Below the pieces are notes generated by a model. It ran no database searches and was not told the origin of the DNA. It saw only the letters and a list, made by a program, of their open reading frames with translations. Below, piece by piece: positions 12,166 through 13,446 of a DNA stretch of 13,446 nucleotides. The position numbers were made by a program, and so were the translations under genes. Origin of the DNA: an uncultured Oscillospiraceae bacterium (lineage in GTDB: Bacteria; Bacillota; Clostridia; Oscillospirales; Oscillospiraceae); NCBI GenBank assembly GCA_900756495.1, contig CAAEKI010000296.1, positions 1 through 13,446 on the forward strand. The letters run 5' to 3'. How positions within the stretch are numbered: position 1 is the stretch's first letter; each line of letters begins with the position of its first letter.

Positions 12166-13446
12166 GTGAGAAAGCATGCTGTTGTGCTGGAATATAAGCG
12201 GTGCCGCGGCTGCACCACCTGCATCAAAACCTGCCCTACCGAAGCTATCCGGGTGCGCAACGGGAAGGCCATCATTCTGGATGAGCGGTGCATCGACTGC
12301 GGCAAATGCGTCCGGGTTTGCCCGCATAAGGCCATCCGGTCTGTCGGTGACTGTATCAAACGCTTGGAGGACTTCGACTGCTGTATCGCCCTGCCGGAAC
12401 CCGCGCTCTATGGGCAGTTTCAGCATTTGAACGATATTAATTTGGTGCTGAACGCCCTGCTGCGCATCGGCTTCCACCGCGTCTTCGAGGTCTCCCGCGC
12501 CGCAGAGCTGATCTCAGATTATGCCCGTCAGGAGGCGCTCTCTCTGACAGAAAAGGTTACGCCCCTGATCTCCTCCTCCTGTCCAACTGTGCTCCGGCTG
12601 ATCCGTATGCGCTTCCCCCGGCTGATTGACCATGTTGCCAATACCATTCTCCCTATGGAGCTGGCCGCCATTCTGGCTCGGCGCGAGGCTGCCCAGGAGA
12701 CCGGTTTGCCCCCTGAGCGCATCGGCGTTTTCGCCATCGTCCCCTGCTCCTCCAAGGTCACCGCCGCCCACAGCCCCGAGGGGTTTGATTCCCCTGTTCT
12801 GGATGGGGCCTTCGCCATTCGGGACATCTATCTGAAGCTCCTGTCCCCCATGCAGGATCTGTGTGAAGAGGGCCGGCTGGCCCCTCTCCTGTCCTCCGGA
12901 CTTACAGGCGTGGGCTGGGCGGCCTGCGGCGGCGAGTGCGCCGCCCGTTCCGGTCAAAAATGTGTGGCTGTGGATGGTGTAGAGAACGTCATCCGAATGT
13001 TGGAAGAAATTGAAGACGGCCGCATTCCGGAGGCCGACTTTATTGAGCTTAACGCCTGTACACAGGGATGTGTTGGCGGCTGCTTTACTGTAGAAAATCC
13101 CTACACGACCAAAATGCGTCTTCAGGATCTTATGAATACGCTGCCCGTCTCCCGCAACTGCTTTTTGGCGCAGGGCGCCGAGCGGAATATTCTCAAGTTC
13201 CGGCGCAGGCCCCAGTTTCTCCCCGCTTTCCTGCTGGACGCTGACCGTGGGGTTGCCATGGAAAAGCAGCTTCAGATCCAGGCCCTGGAATCCCATCTGC
13301 CCGGCCTTCACTGCGGCTCCTGCGGAGCTCCCTCCTGCCATGCGTTTGCTGAGGATGTGGTATTGGGCCGTGCCAGTGAGGAGGACTGTATCTTTAAGGT
13401 GCGGGCCCGAATGCAGAGTGTGGCCGATGATGCCGACGACTACCTC
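12166..13446 (+). CDS. Sensory-type [FeFe]-hydrogenase-domain protein, 3' end outside window
   Basis: A GTG start at 12166 follows AAAGGAGGTGA; 427 codons stay open to the window edge, so the C-terminus is missing. Two [4Fe-4S] ferredoxin motifs come first (C13/C16/C19/C23 and C42/C45/C48/C52). The hydrogenase domain follows with its three loops: SSSCP (136-140), VPCSSK (192-197) and NACTQGCVGG (296-305). These supply all four H-cluster ligands, C139, C194, C298 and C302. The proton-relay cysteine beside the first ligand is S138, and two methionines near the cluster in standard enzymes are V192 and N296. A further Fe-S domain has C383/C386/C391 and C408. This fits group C/D sensory enzymes (HydS/HfsB-like), which usually continue into a PAS or phosphatase domain. 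It is probably a slow H2 or redox sensor. Confidence 0.88.
   Translation, partial: MRKHAVVLEYKRCRGCTTCIKTCPTEAIRVRNGKAIILDERCIDCGKCVRVCPHKAIRSVGDCIKRLEDFDCCIALPEPALYGQFQHLNDINLVLNALLRIGFHRVFEVSRAAELISDYARQEALSLTEKVTPLISSSCPTVLRLIRMRFPRLIDHVANTILPMELAAILARREAAQETGLPPERIGVFAIVPCSSKVTAAHSPEGFDSPVLDGAFAIRDIYLKLLSPMQDLCEEGRLAPLLSSGLTGVGWAACGGECAARSGQKCVAVDGVENVIRMLEEIEDGRIPEADFIELNACTQGCVGGCFTVENPYTTKMRLQDLMNTLPVSRNCFLAQGAERNILKFRRRPQFLPAFLLDADRGVAMEKQLQIQALESHLPGLHCGSCGAPSCHAFAEDVVLGRASEEDCIFKVRARMQSVADDADDYL

Noticed and set aside
12514..13341. Minus-strand open frame of 275 codons over the hydrogenase-domain gene
   Set aside because: The plus-strand frame has ordered Fe-S and H-cluster motifs over 427 codons from a GTG start with a good ribosome binding site; the minus frame has none.
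1..13446. CRISPR array, tRNA, rRNA, prophage or full insertion sequence
   Set aside because: No regularly spaced repeats, no cloverleaf or rRNA-like segments and no transposase, integrase or phage genes were seen on either strand.

Overview
The window reads as chromosomal DNA of an anaerobic, moderately GC-rich Clostridium-class Firmicute, most likely Oscillospiraceae (Flavonifractor / Intestinimonas / Lawsonibacter type). The reasons are strong AGGAGG-type ribosome binding sites, TTGACA/TATAAT-like promoters, a YtrA-type GntR/ABC-2 operon, and a DRTGG - HATPase - [FeFe]-hydrogenase-domain cluster typical of fermentative Clostridia. The family-level placement is inference from gene content; no rRNA or tRNA is present. 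Coding density is high and no gene-free stretch exceeds about 270 bases.

Layout. 1-72: tail of an upstream unit and its terminator. 90-1428: promoter, structured leader and a CDF-family divalent metal exporter. 1426-1590: a 165-bp foldback, MITE-like element that supplies the exporter's stop codon. 1598-5126 (+): OmpR-type response regulator, sensor kinase (4-nt overlap) and a membrane-anchored HtrA/DegP-type serine protease, an arrangement recalling CssRS-HtrA envelope or secretion stress control. 5127-5325: an intergenic region with a candidate small RNA on the minus strand (promoter TTGACA-17-TATTCT, body of about 100 nt, perfect hairpin followed by seven U). 5326-6480 (+): metal-dependent amidohydrolase of unknown substrate. 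6510-6565: a compact element in which a terminator loop carries the -35 of the next promoter and a 30-bp dyad covers its -10. 6590-8696 (+): GntR/YtrA-like repressor, ABC ATPase, ABC-2 permease and a small zinc-ribbon protein, closed by a bidirectional terminator. 8816-11088 (-): serC-serA serine biosynthesis operon with a near-consensus promoter and a repeat-rich leader. 11245-13446 (+): divergent operon with a Rex-like site and promoter, then a DRTGG-domain protein, an RsbW-like HATPase, and the N-terminal 427 residues of a divergent [FeFe]-hydrogenase-domain protein that runs off the window.

How the genes work together. The last operon has the look of a hydrogen- or redox-sensing signalling module rather than a bulk hydrogenase. 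All four H-cluster cysteines are kept, but the usual proton-relay cysteine is a serine and two H-cluster methionines are replaced, and the upstream partners are a regulatory ATPase and a DRTGG protein. The RR/HK/protease block probably senses envelope damage. The GntR/ABC block is probably self-repressed and induced by an envelope-active compound. The most novel item in the window is probably the unannotated small RNA between the protease and the amidohydrolase.
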